A stretch of DNA of 64,000 nt from Pectobacterium brasiliense (GTDB lineage: Bacteria; Pseudomonadota; Gammaproteobacteria; Enterobacterales; Enterobacteriaceae): NCBI RefSeq assembly GCF_016950255.1, contig NZ_JACGFN010000002.1, positions 310,001 to 374,000 of the forward strand. Reading direction: 5' to 3'. Positions 44,511 to 55,998 of this stretch are shown piece after piece. Made by a program: the position numbers and the translations under genes. How positions within the stretch are numbered: position 1 is the stretch's first letter; every line of letters begins with the position of its first letter. The notes under the pieces are model-generated. The model was not told the DNA's origin. It worked only from the letters and a program-made list of their open reading frames with translations, and did no database searches.

Positions 44511-46571
44511 ATGTTCAAATTCCCCCCATTAAGCAGCAAGGTGCCTGTTCTGCTGCACGGCGCAGACTATAACCCTGACCAATGGTTGGACGATCCAGAG
44601 GTGCTGGAAAAAGACATTGAGATGATGAAGCAGACCCAGTGCAACGTCATGTCCGTGGGCATTTTCAGCTGGTCCGGGATTGAACCGGAAGAAGGTCGCT
44701 ATGAATTTGGCTGGCTGGACGGCATCCTCAACACGCTGTATGCCAATGGGATATTCGTTTTTCTGGCAACCCCGAGCGGGGCGCGCCCAGCCTGGCTATC
44801 GCAGAAATACCCTGACGTGCTGCGTGTGGGTAGCAACCGCGTGCGGGCGCTGCACGGCGGTCGCCATAACCACTGCCTGAGCTCGCCGAATTATCGCGAA
44901 AAAGTAAAACAAATGAATACCCAGTTGGCAAAACGCTACTCGCACCATCCTGCGGTGATCGGCTGGCATATTTCCAACGAATACAGCGGCGAGTGCCACT
45001 GTGATACCTGCCGCGGCACCTTCCAGAGCTGGCTAAAAGCGCGCTACGGCACGATAGACGCGTTGAATAAAGCGTGGTGGAGCACCTTCTGGAGCCACAC
45101 CTACACCGACTGGTCGCAGTTAGAACCTCCATCGCCCATCGGTGAAATGTCGATTCACGGCCTGAATCTGGACTGGAAGCGCTTTAACACCTCACAGGTT
45201 AGCGATTTCTGTGCGGCAGAAATTGCGCCTCTCAAAGCCGAAAACCCGTCTCTGCCAACGACGACGAACTTCATGGAATATTTCTATGATTATGACTACT
45301 GGCAGCTAGCGAAGGTCATCGACTTCATCTCCTGGGACAGCTACCCGCTGTGGCATAACGCGGAAGATGACTGCACGCTGGGTGCCTACACCGCGATGTA
45401 TCACGATCTGATGCGCTCGCTAAAAGGTGGAAAACCCTTCTACCTGATGGAGTCAACACCGAGCCTGACCAACTGGCAGCCGATCAGCAAACTGAAAAAG
45501 CCGGGCATGCATATCCTGTCTTCACTTCAGGCTGTCGCACACGGTTCCGATTCTGTGCAGTATTTCCAGTGGCGTAAAAGCCGCGGTTCCGTCGAGAAAT
45601 TCCACGGTGCCGTCGTCGATCATGTCGGACATATCGACACCCGCGTCGGGCGTGAAGTGCAGGAATTGGGTGACATACTCAACAAACTCGCACCGGTGGC
45701 AGGCAGTCGGGTTGACGCCAACGTCGCCATCATTTTCGACTGGGAAAGCCGCTGGGCGATGGACAACGCCCAAGGGCCGCGCAACGCGGGGCTGTTCTAT
45801 GAAAAAACCGTCACCGAGCATTACCGTACGTTCTGGGAACAGGGCGTGGCGGTGGATATCATCAACGCGGATGTCGACCTCAGCGGCTATCAGCTCGTCA
45901 TCGCCCCGATGCTCTACATGGTGCGTGATGGTTTTGCCGAACGCGTCGATGCCTTCGTCAAACAGGGCGGTCGCTTCGTCACCACCTACTGGTCTGGCGT
46001 CGTCAACGAAACCGATCTGTGCCACCAAAACGGCTTCCCCGGCCCGCTGCGCCCTATCATGGGGATCTGGGCGGAAGAAATCGACGGGCTGTACGATCAT
46101 GAAAGCAACAGCATCAGCGGTCTGGACGATAACGAGCAACGTCTGGTCGGCCCGTATCAGGTCACCCACCTGTGCGAGCTGATTCATCTTGAAGGCGCGC
46201 GGGCGCTGGCGACCTATGACAGCGATTTCTACGCTGGGCGTCCGGCCGTTACGGTCAATGATTACGGCAAGGGTCAAGCCTATTACATCGCATCGCGTAA
46301 CGATCTCGCTTTCCAGCGTGATTTCTTCACCACGCTGATACAGACGCTGGATCTACCACGTGCGCTGCCGACCGACCTGCCTTACGGCATTGTGGCTCAT
46401 CGCCGTGATGACGGGGAAAGTGAGTTTATCTTCGTACAGAATTACACGGCAACACCGCAGCAGATCACGCTGCCTGCCGTCTACGAAGAAATGACTACGG
46501 GCAGCACGCTTTCAGGGGTGCTCGACCTGTCAGGCTACGGCTGCCGGATCCTACGCCGCGCATTACAGTAA
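44511..46571 (+). CDS. ganB: Cytoplasmic beta-galactosidase / exo-galactanase (GH42)
   Basis: A 686-aa GH42 enzyme with GGAGAG before ATG 44511 and no signal peptide. The catalytic acid/base is in GWHISNEYSGECHCDTC (E157, followed by zinc-type cysteines), and the nucleophile is in YLMESTPSLTNW (E314). A trimerisation domain and a C-terminal beta domain follow. It releases galactose from imported oligogalactans, which then enters via GalK and GalT. It is the last gene of the gan operon. Confidence 0.95.
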   Translation: MFKFPPLSSKVPVLLHGADYNPDQWLDDPEVLEKDIEMMKQTQCNVMSVGIFSWSGIEPEEGRYEFGWLDGILNTLYANGIFVFLATPSGARPAWLSQKYPDVLRVGSNRVRALHGGRHNHCLSSPNYREKVKQMNTQLAKRYSHHPAVIGWHISNEYSGECHCDTCRGTFQSWLKARYGTIDALNKAWWSTFWSHTYTDWSQLEPPSPIGEMSIHGLNLDWKRFNTSQVSDFCAAEIAPLKAENPSLPTTTNFMEYFYDYDYWQLAKVIDFISWDSYPLWHNAEDDCTLGAYTAMYHDLMRSLKGGKPFYLMESTPSLTNWQPISKLKKPGMHILSSLQAVAHGSDSVQYFQWRKSRGSVEKFHGAVVDHVGHIDTRVGREVQELGDILNKLAPVAGSRVDANVAIIFDWESRWAMDNAQGPRNAGLFYEKTVTEHYRTFWEQGVAVDIINADVDLSGYQLVIAPMLYMVRDGFAERVDAFVKQGGRFVTTYWSGVVNETDLCHQNGFPGPLRPIMGIWAEEIDGLYDHESNSISGLDDNEQRLVGPYQVTHLCELIHLEGARALATYDSDFYAGRPAVTVNDYGKGQAYYIASRNDLAFQRDFFTTLIQTLDLPRALPTDLPYGIVAHRRDDGESEFIFVQNYTATPQQITLPAVYEEMTTGSTLSGVLDLSGYGCRILRRALQ

Positions 46572-46611
46572 GGCTCATGCTTATTGATTAAGCCTTACGA
46601 TACCGGGCGAG

Positions 46612-46648
46612 CACGGTGCAGAAGTTCCTACGGAACATCATCACCGTG
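46612..46648 (+). other. Two-tier hairpin between ganB and the EIIB gene
   Basis: Outer arms CACGGTG (46612-46618) and CACCGTG (46642-46648), inner arms GTTCC (46624-46628) and GGAAC (46632-46636) around TAC, form a symmetric structure without a T-run. An upstream TAAGGCT/AGCCTTA dyad (about 46569-46598) may form another stem. Confidence 0.55.
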
Positions 46649-46722
46649 TGTCGCCTAACAGTAATGTTACGTGAACGGCATTATCATACGCACGCTGATA
46701 AACAAACGAAGAGGTGACTACG

Positions 46723-47064
46723 ATGGGCAAGATTCACAATTTTCGGAAATTGTTCGCATCAATGTTGGGTAAGCAAATTACCGAGATTGAAATCGCTTCA
46801 CCGCTAGACAAAGAAAACTTGCAGCAGTTGGTAACCGCCTTTGGTGGCAAAGAAAATATCGTCAGTCTGGATGCCTGCATCACCCGCCTGCGGGTCGAGG
46901 TTCACAGCCTGCGGCTGGTCAACAGCGACAGCCTGCAAAAACTGGGGGCTATCGGCGTGATTATTGTCGGCCATCAGGTACAAGCCATCTTCGGCACTCA
47001 GTCGGATAACCTGCGCCGCGAACTGGCCGCCTGGTTTGAAGACGACGGCGCAGAGGCACACTAA
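46723..47064 (+). CDS. Stand-alone PTS EIIB domain, glucose family
   Basis: A 113-aa protein from ATG 46723, with GAGG at eight-base spacing (a GTG at 46714 is less likely). [20 protein letters not shown] followed by [12 protein letters not shown] is the EIIB fold of the glucose/sucrose superfamily, with phosphorylation cysteine C52. No EIIA or EIIC domain is fused or encoded nearby, so it must work with a permease elsewhere or act as a phospho-signalling protein. It follows ganB by about 150 bp on the same strand. Confidence 0.85.
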   Translation: MGKIHNFRKLFASMLGKQITEIEIASPLDKENLQQLVTAFGGKENIVSLDACITRLRVEVHSLRLVNSDSLQKLGAIGVIIVGHQVQAIFGTQSDNLRRELAAWFEDDGAEAH

Positions 47065-47106
47065 CGACACGTTTTCGTCCCGATCGGTGAAACGCATTGA
47101 GCCATC

Positions 47107-47137
47107 CCGCTAACGGACACAACACGCCCGTTAGCGG
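47107..47137. terminator. 10-bp hairpin between EIIB gene and dld
   Basis: CCGCTAACGG (47107-47116) pairs perfectly with CCGTTAGCGG (47128-47137). It sits between convergent genes. No U-tract is seen, so it may be Rho-independent only weakly. Confidence 0.55.
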
Positions 47138-47147
47138 CATCAGCTAT

Positions 47148-48905
47148 TTAATGGTTGGTGTGGTGCTCTTCACAGCCGGTACAGCCCCAGTTTTTCAGCT
47201 TGGTGGTTTTGCCTATTCCTGGGTTCAGGCTATTGGTAGGATCGCTGTTCTGATAAAACGCTTTTAGCTGGGGTTTAGCCTGATAGAGATGACCAACATT
47301 GTGCTCTGCCGGATATTCCGCCCCACGCTGATCGAGTAAGGCCAGCATTCTCTCTTTCAGTTCATGAACATCCACGCCTTTCTTCACAATATAATCCTGA
47401 TGGAAGACATGGCACATGAAGTGACCGTAATACAACCGATGTACCAGCATATCGCTAATATCCGCCGGTAAATGCTCGAACCATTCACGGTCGTTACGCC
47501 GCAGAGCGATGTCCAGCGCCAGGATATTTTCCACATCCTTGCTGTGTACCGCATGATAACGGATCGCGGCTCCCGCTGCTGCGAAGCGATGCAGAAAGGC
47601 CTTCGCACCTTCTTCCGGCGTACAGACAAAAAACTCGCCGTCGGCATCATGAAAATACTGCTCTAGCCAACGATGTGCTTCATCAATGCCGTCGCCCGAC
47701 ATTTTCACCATCAAATGATGTTCAAAACGGTCACGATACGTTTTCATCCGCACCGGTAGATGAGAAGGCAGCAGGCGGCTGAGAAACTGCATGGTACGAT
47801 CAACGAGATGCGACGGTAGGAAAGGCACTTTGCTAAAGATCGCGTCCATCCGCCCTTTCAGATTGAAAAATAGGGGCAATTTATCCGTACCCAGTTTATC
47901 GATCATCATAAACGTATCTTTGCCGTATATTTCGGCGATATCGAATATATCGCGGTGCATATACTCACCCGCCACCGGCAGATTTTTAAAATCTGCGAGC
48001 ATATGACGGCGTAATTCCGTCAATACCTGCGGCTGATTAGTCCCAATATAAAAAACCTGTTGGGATTTTTCCGCCGGAAACGTATCCAGACGCACAGCAA
48101 AAACCGACAGTTTTCCTGCGCAGCCAGCGGCCTCAAATAAGCGGCGTTCATCGGCGTTAAAGCGCGACGGCGTGTCTGCATCCACATCCCGCACGCGTTC
48201 AATATAGTCGTGGTCGGATGCCTGACGCTCGTCATAAACCACATCTTTCGCATCATATTGTTGCGATTCCAGACGGGTCAGGATCGCTTCCGGCGTATCA
48301 CCCAAATTGATCCCCAGATGGTTGATCAGCTCCACCTGACCTTGCTCGTTAACCCGGCCGTAAAGTGCCATTTCGGTATACGCCGGGCCACGATGAACCA
48401 AAGAACCACCGGAGTTATTACAAATTCCCCCAATCACCGATGCCCCAATACACGAAGAGCCGATCACAGAATGCGGTTCACGCCCCAGCGGTTTCAATAC
48501 GCGCTCAAGATGCCACAGAGTACTTCCCGGCAGCGCCACAACCTGTCGTCCTTCATCCAGCAGTTGAACGCTATCCAAACGCAGGGTATTGATGATCACG
48601 ATTTCCCGATCGTAATCATTACCACTCGGGGTGGAACCCTCAGTTAAACCCGTATTAGCGGCCTGCATCAGCACGATACAACCCGCTTCAATACTGGCTT
48701 TAAATACCTGCCACTGCTCAAGTAGCGAAGCGGGAAAAGCCACCGCCAGTGCCTCCCCGCTACCGGAACGAAAGCCTTTGCGATAACGCTCTGTTTTATT
48801 TTTATCGGTTAAGATGTGGGGCTTACCGACAATGCGGGTTAGCGTTTTGATAAGATCGTGAGAATCAATGGAAATGCGACTTTCTGAGGTGATATCGTCC
48901 TTCAT
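47148..48905 (-). CDS. dld: Quinone-dependent D-lactate dehydrogenase
   Basis: A 585-aa FAD enzyme. The N-terminal PCMH-type FAD domain has LMQAANTGLTEGSTPSGNDY and SVIGSSCIGASVIGGICNNS, then GGSLVHRGPAYTE. The C-terminal membrane-binding domain is as in E. coli Dld (571 aa). It oxidises D-lactate to pyruvate at the inner face of the membrane and feeds electrons to quinone. It is a single gene; AGGA precedes the ATG. Confidence 0.95.
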   Translation of the reverse strand: MKDDITSESRISIDSHDLIKTLTRIVGKPHILTDKNKTERYRKGFRSGSGEALAVAFPASLLEQWQVFKASIEAGCIVLMQAANTGLTEGSTPSGNDYDREIVIINTLRLDSVQLLDEGRQVVALPGSTLWHLERVLKPLGREPHSVIGSSCIGASVIGGICNNSGGSLVHRGPAYTEMALYGRVNEQGQVELINHLGINLGDTPEAILTRLESQQYDAKDVVYDERQASDHDYIERVRDVDADTPSRFNADERRLFEAAGCAGKLSVFAVRLDTFPAEKSQQVFYIGTNQPQVLTELRRHMLADFKNLPVAGEYMHRDIFDIAEIYGKDTFMMIDKLGTDKLPLFFNLKGRMDAIFSKVPFLPSHLVDRTMQFLSRLLPSHLPVRMKTYRDRFEHHLMVKMSGDGIDEAHRWLEQYFHDADGEFFVCTPEEGAKAFLHRFAAAGAAIRYHAVHSKDVENILALDIALRRNDREWFEHLPADISDMLVHRLYYGHFMCHVFHQDYIVKKGVDVHELKERMLALLDQRGAEYPAEHNVGHLYQAKPQLKAFYQNSDPTNSLNPGIGKTTKLKNWGCTGCEEHHTNH

Positions 48906-48975
48906 AGCTGTCTGTCCTGTTAATTAATTTAACAAGTACGATAAAAAGACTCGTATTCAAAAAACTCTCTATTTA

Positions 48976-49944
48976 TTAGTAACGACTCGCACGGTTCAGC
49001 AGCTCAATATCTTCAGCCAGCAGCACCAGCCGCGTCGCGCCCACGAGTTCAGCAACCTGCTCCAGCGATGTCGCACTGGCGATCGGGGCGGTGATACTCG
49101 GACGGGCGATCAACCAGGCCAGCGCAACCTGCGACGGCGTCGTCTGATGCGCATTCGCCACGCTATCCAATGCTTCCAAAATGGTGCGGCCGCGCTCATT
49201 CAGGTATTTTTCCACCACGCCCTGTCCGCGGGCGCTTTTCGACGCGTCTTTTGGCTGGCGATACTTGCCTGACAGAAATCCGCTAGCCAACGAATAGTAG
49301 CTAATAACCCCAATGCCTTGTTCGCGCACCAGCGGTTCTAGCGCAGCCTCATAACCCTGTCGATCGTACAAATTGTATTCCGGTTGCAGTGTTTCATACC
49401 GCGCCAGATGGTTAGCTTTACTGACTTTCAGCGCCTCAGCCAGACGCGCTGCGCTGTAGTTAGACGCACCAATAGCCCGAACTTTACCCTCTTTAATCAG
49501 CGCATCAAACGTAGCCAGCGTTTCTTCCAGCGGCGTGTCTTTGTCATCAGCATGAGCCTGATAAAGATCGATATAGTCAGTTTGCAAACGCTGTAATGAA
49601 GCCTCGACCGCTTGACGAATATAGCGAGGAGACAGCCCTTTCTTGCCATCGCCCAAATCCATCCCCACTTTGGTGGCGAGAATGACCTTGTCGCGCTGAC
49701 CGCTTTTTTTCAGCCAATTGCCGATGATGGTTTCAGATTCACCGCCCTGATTACCGGGTGCCCAACGCGAATAAACATCAGCGGTATCGATAAAATTCAG
49801 CCCGTGCGCCAGCAGCGCATCCAGCAGGCTGAACGATGTCGACTGATCGACCGTCCAGCCAAAGACATTACCGCCGAACGAGAACGGCGGCACCACGATT
49901 CCTGAACGTCCAAGCTCACGTGTGGTATTTGATACTGACATCAT
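48976..49944 (-). CDS. Aldo/keto reductase
   Basis: A protein of about 322 aa of the AKR family, Tas/YajO-type. The TIM-barrel tetrad is visible as DTADVYSRW (Asp, Tyr), LATKVGMD (Lys) and YQAHADD (His), with the C-terminal NADPH site GVISYYSLASGFLSGKYRQP. GGAG precedes two adjacent ATG codons at 49944 and 49941. It reduces aldehydes or ketones with NADPH; the substrate is unknown. Confidence 0.9.
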   Translation of the reverse strand: MMSVSNTTRELGRSGIVVPPFSFGGNVFGWTVDQSTSFSLLDALLAHGLNFIDTADVYSRWAPGNQGGESETIIGNWLKKSGQRDKVILATKVGMDLGDGKKGLSPRYIRQAVEASLQRLQTDYIDLYQAHADDKDTPLEETLATFDALIKEGKVRAIGASNYSAARLAEALKVSKANHLARYETLQPEYNLYDRQGYEAALEPLVREQGIGVISYYSLASGFLSGKYRQPKDASKSARGQGVVEKYLNERGRTILEALDSVANAHQTTPSQVALAWLIARPSITAPIASATSLEQVAELVGATRLVLLAEDIELLNRASRY

Positions 49945-50199
49945 CACTCTCCTTTTGAATCATGCAGAAAACATCATAAAAAAACCTCGCCAACCTGCAA
50001 TGCAAAACACGGCAGTGCCACTTTCTGTGTGGAATAAGAATAATGAATGAACAGAAAGACGCAAATAACGAGACGTAGCATTTAGTTTAGATAAAATCCC
50101 AAGGTATAATTGTTTTTTTGCGTCCTTCCTCTCATTTTTAATGCACGCGTTACATAAAATGACGTGGAAAATTAGGCCTGCCTCATATTTGGAGCACAC

Positions 50200-51396
50200 A
50201 TGTCCCTGTCCCATATCGCGCAATTTATTCTGGCGCTGGTTGTTGTTGCGGCGCTGGCGCTACTCGTCTGCCGCGATCGTAAAAGTATTCGTATTCGTTT
50301 TATTATTCAGTTACTCGTCATCGAAATTCTGCTCGCGTATTTCTTCTTGTACTCGGACATTGGATTAGGCGCAGTTAAAGGGGTCGCCGCGCTGTTCGAC
50401 AAACTACTCGGATTTGCAGGTCAAGGGACGGACTTCGTATTCGGTGACATGGTTAACAGTGAGAAGAACCTGATTTCCTTCTTCTTTAAAGTGCTCTGCC
50501 CTATCGTCTTCATTTCCGCGCTGATCGGTATCCTGCAACACATTAAAGTGCTGCCGATCGTCATCCGCGCGATTGGTACGGTTCTGTCCAAAGTGAACGG
50601 CATGGGTAAACTGGAATCCTTTAACGCAGTCAGTTCCCTGATTCTCGGTCAGTCCGAAAACTTTATTGCCTACAAAGACATTCTGGGCAAGATGTCCGAA
50701 AAACGCATGTACACCATGTCCGCGACCGCCATGTCGACCGTTTCGATGTCTATCGTCGGTGCGTACATGTCGATGCTGGATGCCAAATTCGTGGTTGCTG
50801 CGCTGATTCTGAACATGTTCAGTACCTTCATCGTGCTGTCGCTGATTAACCCTTACAAAGTCGGTGAAGAGCCGGAATTGCAGTTGGGGACTCTGCATGA
50901 AAATCAGAGCTTCTTTGAAATGCTGGGCGAATACATTCTGGCAGGCTTCAAAGTGGCCGTTATCGTTGCAGCGATGCTGATCGGCTTCATTGCACTGATT
51001 GCCGCGGTCAACGCCGTTTTCAGCGCCATTTTTGGCATCAGCTTCCAGGAAGTTCTCGGCTACGCGTTCTATCCGTTCGCCTGGATCATGGGTATTCCGT
51101 CTCACGAAGCCCTTCAGGTTGGTAGCATCATGGCAACCAAACTGGTTTCTAACGAATTTGTCGCGATGCTGGAACTGCAAAAAGTGGCTGGCGAACTGTC
51201 TCCACGTAGCGTGGGTATCCTGTCTGTGTTCCTGGTGTCCTTCGCCAACTTCTCGTCCATCGGTATTATTGCCGGTGCGATTAAAGGCCTGAACGAACAA
51301 CAGGGCAACGTGGTTTCCCGTTTCGGCCTGAAATTGGTTTACGGTTCTACGCTGGTGAGCATCCTTTCCGCTGCTATCGCGGGTCTGGTGCTGTAA
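50200..51396 (+). CDS. nupC: Concentrative nucleoside transporter NupC
   Basis: A 398-aa inner-membrane nucleoside:H+ symporter. [20 protein letters not shown] and [20 protein letters not shown] are the NupC core, and [20 protein letters not shown] lies near the C-terminus. The whole sequence closely follows E. coli NupC from memory. It imports pyrimidine and adenine nucleosides. The 240-bp upstream region should hold CRP/CytR control, but I could not locate a good site. Confidence 0.95.
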   Translation: MSLSHIAQFILALVVVAALALLVCRDRKSIRIRFIIQLLVIEILLAYFFLYSDIGLGAVKGVAALFDKLLGFAGQGTDFVFGDMVNSEKNLISFFFKVLCPIVFISALIGILQHIKVLPIVIRAIGTVLSKVNGMGKLESFNAVSSLILGQSENFIAYKDILGKMSEKRMYTMSATAMSTVSMSIVGAYMSMLDAKFVVAALILNMFSTFIVLSLINPYKVGEEPELQLGTLHENQSFFEMLGEYILAGFKVAVIVAAMLIGFIALIAAVNAVFSAIFGISFQEVLGYAFYPFAWIMGIPSHEALQVGSIMATKLVSNEFVAMLELQKVAGELSPRSVGILSVFLVSFANFSSIGIIAGAIKGLNEQQGNVVSRFGLKLVYGSTLVSILSAAIAGLVL

Positions 51397-51429
51397 TCCT
51401 TCACCGCGTTACACCTTATTTATCCCTAT

Positions 51430-51457
51430 CCGGCAGCCTTGTGCTGCCGGCTCTTTT
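51430..51457 (+). terminator. Intrinsic terminator of nupC
   Basis: CCGGCAGC (51430-51437) pairs with GCTGCCGG (51443-51450) around CTTGT, followed by CTCTTTTT. Confidence 0.9.
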
Positions 51458-51494
51458 TCCTACAAACCCTGACATATCTTCCACATTTCCTTCA

Positions 51495-51512
51495 TTTTTC
51501 TCCGGCGCCTCC
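51495..51512 (+). promoter_or_regulatory. Candidate BaeR box upstream of mdtA
   Basis: TTTTTCTCC followed by GGCGCCTCC matches the first half of the E. coli BaeR box TTTTTCTCCATDATTGGC. It lies about 130 bp before mdtA, where BaeR would activate the efflux operon. Confidence 0.55.
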
Positions 51513-51640
51513 TGTTTAAACTAGTAAAATAAGGCTATTGGTCTACTAACGTGCTGGGTATGACAGCCAACGCACATGCAGCGTGAAGTATGCGGCTACG
51601 CCGTGCTTCCCGCGCAACCTGGAGAGAGTAATCCATCACT

Positions 51641-52876
51641 ATGAATGCCAAACGTATCCGAGGCCTGCTGGTACTTGCCGCCGTTATCGCTATTGCCGTA
51701 CTGATCTGGCGCCATTTTACCCAGACGTCGCCTGCCACCTCCGGTGCGGGCGAACAGCACGCCGCCCGTACGTCACATTCGGCAAGCAGCAGCAGTGGCG
51801 GTGGACGCCGTGCCGCTATGCGCACGCTGGCCCCCGTGCAGGCGGCACTGACGCAATCCGCTTCCGTGCCCTATTATCTGTCCGGTTTAGGCACCGTGAC
51901 GGCGGCCAATACCGTGACGCTACGCAGTCGGGTGAATGGTCAGTTGATGGCGTTGCACTTTCAGGAAGGGCAACAGGTTAAGGCTGGCGACTTACTGGCA
52001 GAAATCGACCCTCGTCCTTTTCAGGTTGAGCTGACGCAGGCACAGGGGCAACTGGCAAAAGATCAGGCTGCACTGGCTAATGCCCGACAGGATTTAGCGC
52101 GCTATCAGCAGTTGGTAAAAACCAACCTGATCTCCCGTCAGGAGTTAGATGCGCAGACCGCCGCTGTACGTCAGGCGGAAGGGACGCTAAAAGCCGATGA
52201 AGGTGCCGTAGCCAGCGCACAGCTCCAGTTGGATTACAGCAAAATCACCGCCCCGATCAGCGGTCGGATCGGCTTAAAGCAGGTCGATGTGGGGAATTAC
52301 ATCACCAGCGGCGACACCAATGGCATTGTCGTGATTACACAGACTTACCCTATCGATATCGTCTTTACCGTGCCAGAAGCGGAAATCTCCACGATTCTAA
52401 GTGCGCAGAAGTCCGGTCAGCCGCCCGTGGTGGAAGCCTGGGATCGCGCCAATCAAACGAAACTCTCACAAGGCATCCTGCTGAGTATGGACAACCAGAT
52501 CGACACCACCACGGGCACGATCAAGCTCAAGGCGCGTTTTGACAATCTGGATGATGCCCTGTTCCCGAACCAGTTCGTGAATATCCGTATGAAGGTCGAC
52601 ACGCTGAAAAACGCTGTCGTCGCACCGTCCGCCGCCGTACAAATGGGCAATGAAGGCCGCTTCGTCTGGATTCTGAATGATAAAAATGAAGTGAGTAAGC
52701 GTCAGGTTACCACCAGCATTCAGTACGGCCAGCTGGTTGTGGTGACTGCGGGGCTGGACGCCAATGTTCAGGTCGTGACTGACGGTATCGACCGCCTGAC
52801 CGAAGGCGCGAAAGTGGAAGTCGTGCCCTCAGCGCTGACGGAGAAAACGCCTGCCATCACCGGGGAGAAATCCTGA
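51641..52876 (+). CDS. mdtA: RND efflux membrane-fusion protein MdtA
   Basis: A 411-aa periplasmic adaptor. An N-terminal TM anchor ([16 protein letters not shown]) is followed by a Ser/Gly-rich linker. The lipoyl halves are [20 protein letters not shown], then [12 protein letters not shown], and [21 protein letters not shown] coiled-coil hairpin lies between them. It links MdtBC in the inner membrane to TolC. The stop overlaps the mdtB ATG (TGATG). Confidence 0.95.
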   Translation: MNAKRIRGLLVLAAVIAIAVLIWRHFTQTSPATSGAGEQHAARTSHSASSSSGGGRRAAMRTLAPVQAALTQSASVPYYLSGLGTVTAANTVTLRSRVNGQLMALHFQEGQQVKAGDLLAEIDPRPFQVELTQAQGQLAKDQAALANARQDLARYQQLVKTNLISRQELDAQTAAVRQAEGTLKADEGAVASAQLQLDYSKITAPISGRIGLKQVDVGNYITSGDTNGIVVITQTYPIDIVFTVPEAEISTILSAQKSGQPPVVEAWDRANQTKLSQGILLSMDNQIDTTTGTIKLKARFDNLDDALFPNQFVNIRMKVDTLKNAVVAPSAAVQMGNEGRFVWILNDKNEVSKRQVTTSIQYGQLVVVTAGLDANVQVVTDGIDRLTEGAKVEVVPSALTEKTPAITGEKS

Positions 52877-55800
52877 TGCAGGATACCGTTCCAGCCAGCG
52901 GCGGTGGGCCGTCACGCCTGTTTATTCTGCGTCCGGTCGCCACGACGCTGCTGATGATCGCTATTTTGCTGGCCGGTATTATCGGCTATCGGGCGCTGCC
53001 AGTTTCCGCCCTGCCAGAAGTCGATTACCCGACGATACAGGTTATTACCCTCTATCCCGGTGCCAGCCCCGACGTGGTGACGTCGGCGATTACCGCGCCG
53101 CTGGAGCGGCAGTTCGGCCAGATGTCCGGACTAAAACAGATGTCGACGCAGAGCGCAGGCGGCGCATCCGTCATTACGCTTCAATTCCAGCTTGAACTAT
53201 CGCTGGACGTCGCCGAACAGGACGTGCAGGCCGCCATCAATGCGGCCAGCAACCTGCTGCCTAACGATCTGCCCTACCCACCAACCTACAGCAAAGTGAA
53301 TCCGGCGGATCCGCCGATTATGACGCTGGCCGTCACCTCCAGCGCCATGTCGATGACACAAGTTCAGGACATGGTAGACAACCGTATCGCACAGAAAATC
53401 TCGCAGGTGGCGGGCGTCGGACTGGTGTCGTTAGCCGGTGGGCAACGTCCGGCGGTGCGGGTAAGGCTGAACGCGCCAGCGCTAGCTGCGTACGGCTTGA
53501 CCAGCGAATCGATCCGTACTGCGATTACCGCCGCCAACGTGAATTCCGCCAAGGGGAGTCTGGACGGTCCGACGCGCTCGGTCACGCTCTCCGCCAACGA
53601 TCAGATGAAATCCGTTGATGATTACCGCAAGCTGATTGTCGCGTGGAAGAATGGCGCGCCGGTGCGGCTTCAGGATGTCGCAACGATTGAGCAGGCCGCC
53701 GAGAACATTCATCTCGGTGCCTGGGCGAATCGGCAGCAGGCGATCATTATCAACGTTCAGCGCCAGCCGGGTGCCAACGTCATCACTACCACGGACAGCA
53801 TTAATAAGATGCTGCCCGCGTTAAAAGCCAGCCTGCCTAACTCCGTCGAGGTCACCACGCTGACCGACCGCACCACCAGCATTCGTGCCTCGGTGAAAGA
53901 CGTCCAGTTCGAGCTACTGTTAGCTATCGCGCTGGTCGTGATGGTGATTTACCTGTTCTTGCGTAACGCCGTCGCCACGCTGATCCCCAGCATTGCCGTG
54001 CCGCTGTCGCTGATTGGCACCTTTGCCGCCATGTATTTCCTCGGTTTCTCCATCAACAACCTGACGCTCATGGCGCTGACCATCGCCACTGGTTTCGTGG
54101 TGGATGATGCCATCGTGGTGATCGAAAACATCGCCCGCTATATCGAAAAAGGGGAAAAGCCGCTTAACGCGGCGCTGAAAGGCGCGGGGGAAATCGGCTT
54201 CACCATTATTTCCCTGACCTTCTCGCTCATCGCCGTGCTGATCCCACTGCTGTTTATGGGCGATATCGTTGGACGCCTGTTCCGCGAATTTGCCGTCACG
54301 CTGGCGGTATCTATCCTGATTTCCGCCGTCGTGTCGCTCACGCTAACGCCGATGATGTGCGCTCGAATGCTGAGCCATCAGTCGCTGCGTAAACAGAACC
54401 GTTTTACTCGTGCAAGCGAACGTTTCTTCACTCGCCTGATCGATGCCTACGGCGTCTGGCTGCGCAAGGTACTGAACCATCCGTGGCTGACGCTTAGCGT
54501 CGCGCTAGGTACGCTGCTACTGACGGTTCTGCTCTATATCTGGATCCCGAAAGGTTTCTTCCCGATACAGGATAACGGCATCATTCAGGGCACCGTACAA
54601 GCACCGCAGACGGTCTCGTTCAGCAATATGGCCGATCGCCAGCAGCGCGTTGCATCCATCATCATGAAAGATCCGGCGGTGGAGAGCGTATCCTCGTTCA
54701 TCGGCGTTGACGGCACGAATGCCGCGCTAAACAGCGGCCGACTGCAAATCAATCTGAAACCGCTGAGTGAACGCAGCGAACGTATTCCAGAGATCATTGA
54801 TCGTTTGCAACAGCAGACTGCGCAGATTCCCGGTATCCAGCTCTATCTGCAACCGGTACAGGATCTCACCATCGACACCCAAATCAGCCGCACGCAATAT
54901 CAGTTTACGTTGCAGGCAATGTCGCTGGACGAGCTGAGCCAGTGGGTGCCCAAGCTAATGACCGAGCTGAAAAAGCTGCCGCAGCTAGAAGATGTCAGCA
55001 GCGACTGGCAAGACGGCGCAGCGGTTGCCTACGTCAACGTGAACCGCGACAGCGCCAGCCGTCTGGGCATCACGATGTCACAGGTCGACAGCGCACTATA
55101 CAACGCCTTTGGTCAGCGTCTGGTTTCCACCATCTACACGCAGGCCAGCCAATATCGCGTGGTGCTGGAGCACGATACGACGAACAACACCGGTCTGGAC
55201 GCGCTGAACGACGTGCGCCTCATCAGCAGCGACGGCGGTACGATTCCGCTCAGCAGCATTGCCACCATTGAAGAGCGTCAGGGGCCGTTGGCGATCAACC
55301 ATATTGACCAGTTCCCGTCGACGACGATCTCCTTCAACGTCGCCGACGGCTATGCGCTGGGTGAAGCGGTTGATGCCATCACGCAGGCCGAGCAGCAGAT
55401 GAACCTGCCGGCGGATATCACTACCCGTTTTCAGGGCAGTACGCTGGCGTTTCAGTCGGCGCTGAGTAGCACCGTGTGGCTTATCGTGGCGGCGATTGTT
55501 GCGATGTACATTGTGCTCGGCGTGCTGTACGAAAGCTTTATTCACCCCATCACCATCCTGTCTACGCTGCCCACGGCGGGCGTCGGCGCACTGCTGGCGC
55601 TAATGATGGCGGGGAATGAACTGGATGTGATCGCCATTATCGGGATCATATTGCTCATCGGGATCGTAAAGAAAAACGCCATCATGATGATCGACTTCGC
55701 GCTGGCGGCGGAGCGAGAACAGGGCATGAAACCGTATGACGCGATTTATCAGGCCTGTCTGCTGCGTTTCCGGCCGATTCTGATGACCACCATGGCGGCG

Positions 55801-55998
55801 CTGCTCAGTGCGCTGCCGCTGATGCTGAGTACCGGCGTCGGCGCGGAGCTGCGCCAGCCGCTGGGGATCTGTATGGTCGGCGGCCTGATCATGAGCCAAA
55901 TCCTGACGCTGTTTACCACACCGGTGATCTACCTGCTGTTTGACCGTCTGGCGATGCGTTTCCGCCGCGCGCCGCGTCAGGAGGAAGAAGCCGAGTGA
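52876..55998 (+). CDS. mdtB: RND efflux pump subunit MdtB
   Basis: A 1040-aa RND transporter with twelve TM helices and two large periplasmic loops. [20 protein letters not shown] at the start and the TM4 proton-relay Asp-Asp in [20 protein letters not shown] are visible. It forms the heteromultimer MdtB2C that exports bile salts, novobiocin and similar compounds in E. coli. It overlaps mdtA by one base and mdtC by four. Confidence 0.95.
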   Translation: MQDTVPASGGGPSRLFILRPVATTLLMIAILLAGIIGYRALPVSALPEVDYPTIQVITLYPGASPDVVTSAITAPLERQFGQMSGLKQMSTQSAGGASVITLQFQLELSLDVAEQDVQAAINAASNLLPNDLPYPPTYSKVNPADPPIMTLAVTSSAMSMTQVQDMVDNRIAQKISQVAGVGLVSLAGGQRPAVRVRLNAPALAAYGLTSESIRTAITAANVNSAKGSLDGPTRSVTLSANDQMKSVDDYRKLIVAWKNGAPVRLQDVATIEQAAENIHLGAWANRQQAIIINVQRQPGANVITTTDSINKMLPALKASLPNSVEVTTLTDRTTSIRASVKDVQFELLLAIALVVMVIYLFLRNAVATLIPSIAVPLSLIGTFAAMYFLGFSINNLTLMALTIATGFVVDDAIVVIENIARYIEKGEKPLNAALKGAGEIGFTIISLTFSLIAVLIPLLFMGDIVGRLFREFAVTLAVSILISAVVSLTLTPMMCARMLSHQSLRKQNRFTRASERFFTRLIDAYGVWLRKVLNHPWLTLSVALGTLLLTVLLYIWIPKGFFPIQDNGIIQGTVQAPQTVSFSNMADRQQRVASIIMKDPAVESVSSFIGVDGTNAALNSGRLQINLKPLSERSERIPEIIDRLQQQTAQIPGIQLYLQPVQDLTIDTQISRTQYQFTLQAMSLDELSQWVPKLMTELKKLPQLEDVSSDWQDGAAVAYVNVNRDSASRLGITMSQVDSALYNAFGQRLVSTIYTQASQYRVVLEHDTTNNTGLDALNDVRLISSDGGTIPLSSIATIEERQGPLAINHIDQFPSTTISFNVADGYALGEAVDAITQAEQQMNLPADITTRFQGSTLAFQSALSSTVWLIVAAIVAMYIVLGVLYESFIHPITILSTLPTAGVGALLALMMAGNELDVIAIIGIILLIGIVKKNAIMMIDFALAAEREQGMKPYDAIYQACLLRFRPILMTTMAALLSALPLMLSTGVGAELRQPLGICMVGGLIMSQILTLFTTPVIYLLFDRLAMRFRRAPRQEEEAE

